Assembly: GCA_014730295.1 (NCBI GenBank)
Contig: WJIN01000030.1
Coordinates: forward strand, 1-32,986
Source: Promethearchaeota archaeon
GTDB lineage: Archaea; Asgardarchaeota; Lokiarchaeia; Sigynarchaeales; SOKP01
Direction: 5' to 3'
DNA length: 32,986 nucleotides
Shown here: positions 30,711-32,986 of the stretch, in pieces
Layout: every line of letters begins with the position of its first letter
Position numbering within the stretch: the stretch's first letter is position 1
Made by a program: the position numbers and the translations under genes
The notes under the pieces: model-generated
What the model was told of the DNA's origin: nothing
What the model saw: only the letters and a program-made list of their open reading frames with translations
Database searches by the model: none

Positions 30711-32986
30711 TTAAATAATATGTTGCTGAGCTTTTTCACCTTCAAATTTTTTTAGTACTTTTCTTTTTTCTTTTCCAATAATTTCTTGAACTTCTTCTTT
30801 ATCCCGTCTAATTAATTTTATTCCTTCACATGTTTTACAGTAATATTCTCCTGGTTCATCTTTGAAATACCATCTGCCACAACTCAAACACTTATATGCG
30901 GCATATATTTGATCCCTCCCACAAGAAGGACATATTATATCAAAATTATTTGAATAAAACCAAGAATCGCAATATTTACAATATAGTGTTAGAGGATGGT
31001 CGAGATGGGAAGATTCTAATTTTTTTATCTTTTCAATGACTTGATCCTCATCTCTGTCAAAATGTGTAGATTTTGATCCATATATACCCTTCACTTTATC
31101 AACTAAATTAATATCATTACGTTTTATGTATAAATAAGTAGATGAAATTGAAATTATAATAATTATTCCGATAATAAACCATGGACTCCACCTAAGAAAA
31201 TTAATAAGCAAATTATCTACAATTAAATCTAATTCTAATTCAGCAGAATTTCCATTAGAATCAAAAGCGATGATCTTAATGGAATGTGTCCCATCAGTAT
31301 AATCAAGCGTATTCCAATCGAAATTCAAGAGTCCTGTTTCATTATTGTAATTAAGTTTTTCAGGAGAATAGAGATCTCCATCAATAAGTATTATCAACTC
31401 GGAGAGATCAATCTCCGTATTATCAGTAAGATTTATCTGAAAATTTGTTAAAGAATTTACTTTTTCACCATCCGAAGGATTAATGGCTGAAATTATAGGA
31501 TCTATATTATCTTTATCTCTGTCATAACCCAGGTAGATATCCGATAAGAGCCATCCAAAACCTGGTGGGGCTCCAAGATTATCATCTGTTTTTAGAGTAA
31601 ATTTAATCATTACCACATTTCCCACTTTTGCTGAGATATCTATTTTTTCTTGGGTATTTTCATTGGAATCATAAATCTTTAAAATAGACCAAGTTTCTCC
31701 ATAATCATTTGAAATGGATACAACACCCTCATCCCCTCCATTTTCCCCTTGGAACTCTAAATCTATCTCATAACTAAATTCTAGAAAAACCTTTTTATTT
31801 GAAACAATTTCAATTGGTTTAGTTATTAATTCTGCTTCCCAATTCCTACCGTATCCTCTTTCCTGAGAATTAAAAAGGTTAGCTCTGCCTCCATATAAAT
31901 AATTTCTATATAATTTCCTTATAGTATGCCAAGTATTATCGCTTTGAAGCCAAGAGGTACTCTCTTTTTGGACTGGAGTTCCTGCAACATAAAAATCATC
32001 CAAAGTTTCATTAAATAGATAACCGATTGGTATAGATTTTTGATATACGTTATACGAAAGACTACTTGGAATCGAAAATGATATCAATGAATTGTCTTTA
32101 TTGTAGATTTGACTTGAATTTATATTTTGTCCATCAGAGATAAAAAACCTAAAAGATCGATTTGAAACATCTTCAAGGGTTAAAGATTTTGTAAAATATA
32201 TTCCCATCTCATTAGATACAATCGAGCTTGCATTCCAATCTCCAAAGGAATTAATCATCGAATAGTTTTTATTATCAATTTCAAGAATAACGAATTCTGG
32301 ATAGTTATTATCTGAATCATAATAATCTAAGGAAAATTTAATTTTTTGGAATTTTAAATTTGAACCGAACTGAACGTTCTCGCTGATGTTGAAGTATATT
32401 TGAGGAGAATTATTATTTGTAAAATTATTTATTGAAACAAAATCAATAATGAATCCCTTATAGTTAATTAAATCCGGAGACTCATCTAAGACTGCTTCAT
32501 ATTTTAATTTTACATAGTTTCCTTTATATTCACTTAAGTTTATTTTCTCTAAGGCCCAATCTGATTCAAGATTAGTATATCTTTTCAAGGGAGATGATTC
32601 CCATCCAGAGCCATTAATATTAATAAGCAGATTAATATAATCTCCATCGTTAATACTAATTCTACATCCAAACTCTAAAACTGGATTAATGTTATCTTCC
32701 AAATTTGTTAGGTCAAAATATGGACTAACAAATGAACCATTGCTATATTCGCCCATAACTGTTGGTTGATAGGAGTAATTGGTTGGATAATTGTGATGCG
32801 TTCCGAAATAAACCGCACTCCAATTATTCATATAAAGATTCGATCGATCATCATTTTGATTGCTCTGCTGTAATACGTTCCATCCAGACCCCACTATCGT
32901 CCAATTGTCTAATCCATCATTAAAATGATGCCTATATTGAAATTCCTTAATCACTTGTGGATTTGATATATTAATTGTTAAATAAG
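30711..32986 (-). CDS. Large surface protein: jelly-roll domains, one TM helix, cytosolic zinc ribbons (5' partial)
   Basis: The frame stays open to the right edge, so the true start and probable signal peptide lie outside; a GTG at 32954 is internal. Two beta-jelly-roll-like domains (HHFNDGLDNWTIVGSGWNVL, and later GYLFNETLDDFYVAGT) resemble MAM/carbohydrate-binding modules. An Ig/cadherin-like domain follows (ISAINPSDGEKVNSLTNFQI, DGTHSIKIIAFDSNGN), then one TM helix (WFIIGIIIIISISSTYLYIK). The C-terminal cytosolic part has four pairs of CxxC (CKYC, CPSC, CLSC, CKTC), two zinc ribbons, before a basic end. The order implies an external sensing or adhesive part linked to a cytosolic metal-ribbon part. 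The next gene is the FtsX-type permease, likely its partner. Confidence 0.75.
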   Translation of the reverse strand, partial: YLTINISNPQVIKEFQYRHHFNDGLDNWTIVGSGWNVLQQSNQNDDRSNLYMNNWSAVYFGTHHNYPTNYSYQPTVMGEYSNGSFVSPYFDLTNLEDNINPVLEFGCRISINDGDYINLLININGSGWESSPLKRYTNLESDWALEKINLSEYKGNYVKLKYEAVLDESPDLINYKGFIIDFVSINNFTNNNSPQIYFNISENVQFGSNLKFQKIKFSLDYYDSDNNYPEFVILEIDNKNYSMINSFGDWNASSIVSNEMGIYFTKSLTLEDVSNRSFRFFISDGQNINSSQIYNKDNSLISFSIPSSLSYNVYQKSIPIGYLFNETLDDFYVAGTPVQKESTSWLQSDNTWHTIRKLYRNYLYGGRANLFNSQERGYGRNWEAELITKPIEIVSNKKVFLEFSYEIDLEFQGENGGDEGVVSISNDYGETWSILKIYDSNENTQEKIDISAKVGNVVMIKFTLKTDDNLGAPPGFGWLLSDIYLGYDRDKDNIDPIISAINPSDGEKVNSLTNFQINLTDNTEIDLSELIILIDGDLYSPEKLNYNNETGLLNFDWNTLDYTDGTHSIKIIAFDSNGNSAELELDLIVDNLLINFLRWSPWFIIGIIIIISISSTYLYIKRNDINLVDKVKGIYGSKSTHFDRDEDQVIEKIKKLESSHLDHPLTLYCKYCDSWFYSNNFDIICPSCGRDQIYAAYKCLSCGRWYFKDEPGEYYCKTCEGIKLIRRDKEEVQEIIGKEKRKVLKKFEGEKAQQHII

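Noticed and set aside
30711..32954. GTG at 32954 as the start of the surface-protein gene
   Set aside because: The frame remains open upstream to the window edge with protein-like sequence, and no signal peptide follows the GTG, so the real start is outside.

Overview
This is AT-rich archaeal DNA (roughly one third G+C by eye) with TATA-like boxes, poly-T gene ends and a mixture of Shine-Dalgarno-led and short-leader genes. The ribosomal genes (a eukaryote-length eS1 and an S13e-type uS15), a histone-fold protein, and three longin/roadblock-like proteins of the kind abundant beside small GTPases in Asgard archaea all point to an Asgard (Promethearchaeota, probably Loki-like) genome. The lineage is an inference from gene content, not from a tree.

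Layout. 1-5800: the tail of a membrane protein, an MFS transporter, a TPR protein, then a minus-strand block with the nickel-cofactor protein LarC, a membrane-embedded alpha/beta hydrolase and a small zinc-ribbon protein. 5900-9220: an alkaline-phosphatase-superfamily-like protein, a KaiB-KaiC pair, and a NikR nickel regulator with a His-rich insert. 9220-13700: a histone-fold gene, a membrane-tailed GH2 glycosidase, a remnant of a GNAT acetyltransferase, a longin-like protein and rubrerythrin. 13700-18760: a B12-type radical SAM protein, a sirtuin, a second longin-like protein, a GlmU-type nucleotidyltransferase/acyltransferase, and a 51-residue Cys-rich gene tucked into its 3' flank. 18900-24800: a 7TM protein with a cytosolic longin/roadblock-like tail, an AidB-like acyl-CoA dehydrogenase, eS1, uS15 and a 6-7TM histidine kinase. 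24900-32986: a phytoene-desaturase-like oxidoreductase, a broken secreted/zinc-ribbon gene, RdgB/HAM1 pyrophosphatase, and a two-gene minus-strand unit of a giant FtsX-type ABC permease preceded by a large surface protein with jelly-roll domains, one TM helix and cytosolic zinc ribbons (this last gene runs off the right edge).

The most notable system is the kaiB-kaiC operon. KaiC keeps both Walker A motifs, both catalytic Glu pairs and the Ser-Thr phosphorylation dyad of cyanobacterial KaiC, but lacks the KaiA-binding tail, and KaiB is C-terminally shortened. This suggests a KaiA-independent timer or switch. Secondary themes are nickel (LarC, NikR), small-GTPase-type regulatory domains including one fused to a 7TM sensor, and a recurring surface-protein architecture (secreted domain, TM, cytosolic zinc ribbon) present once intact and once decayed. 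No tRNA, rRNA, CRISPR array or insertion sequence was recognised.
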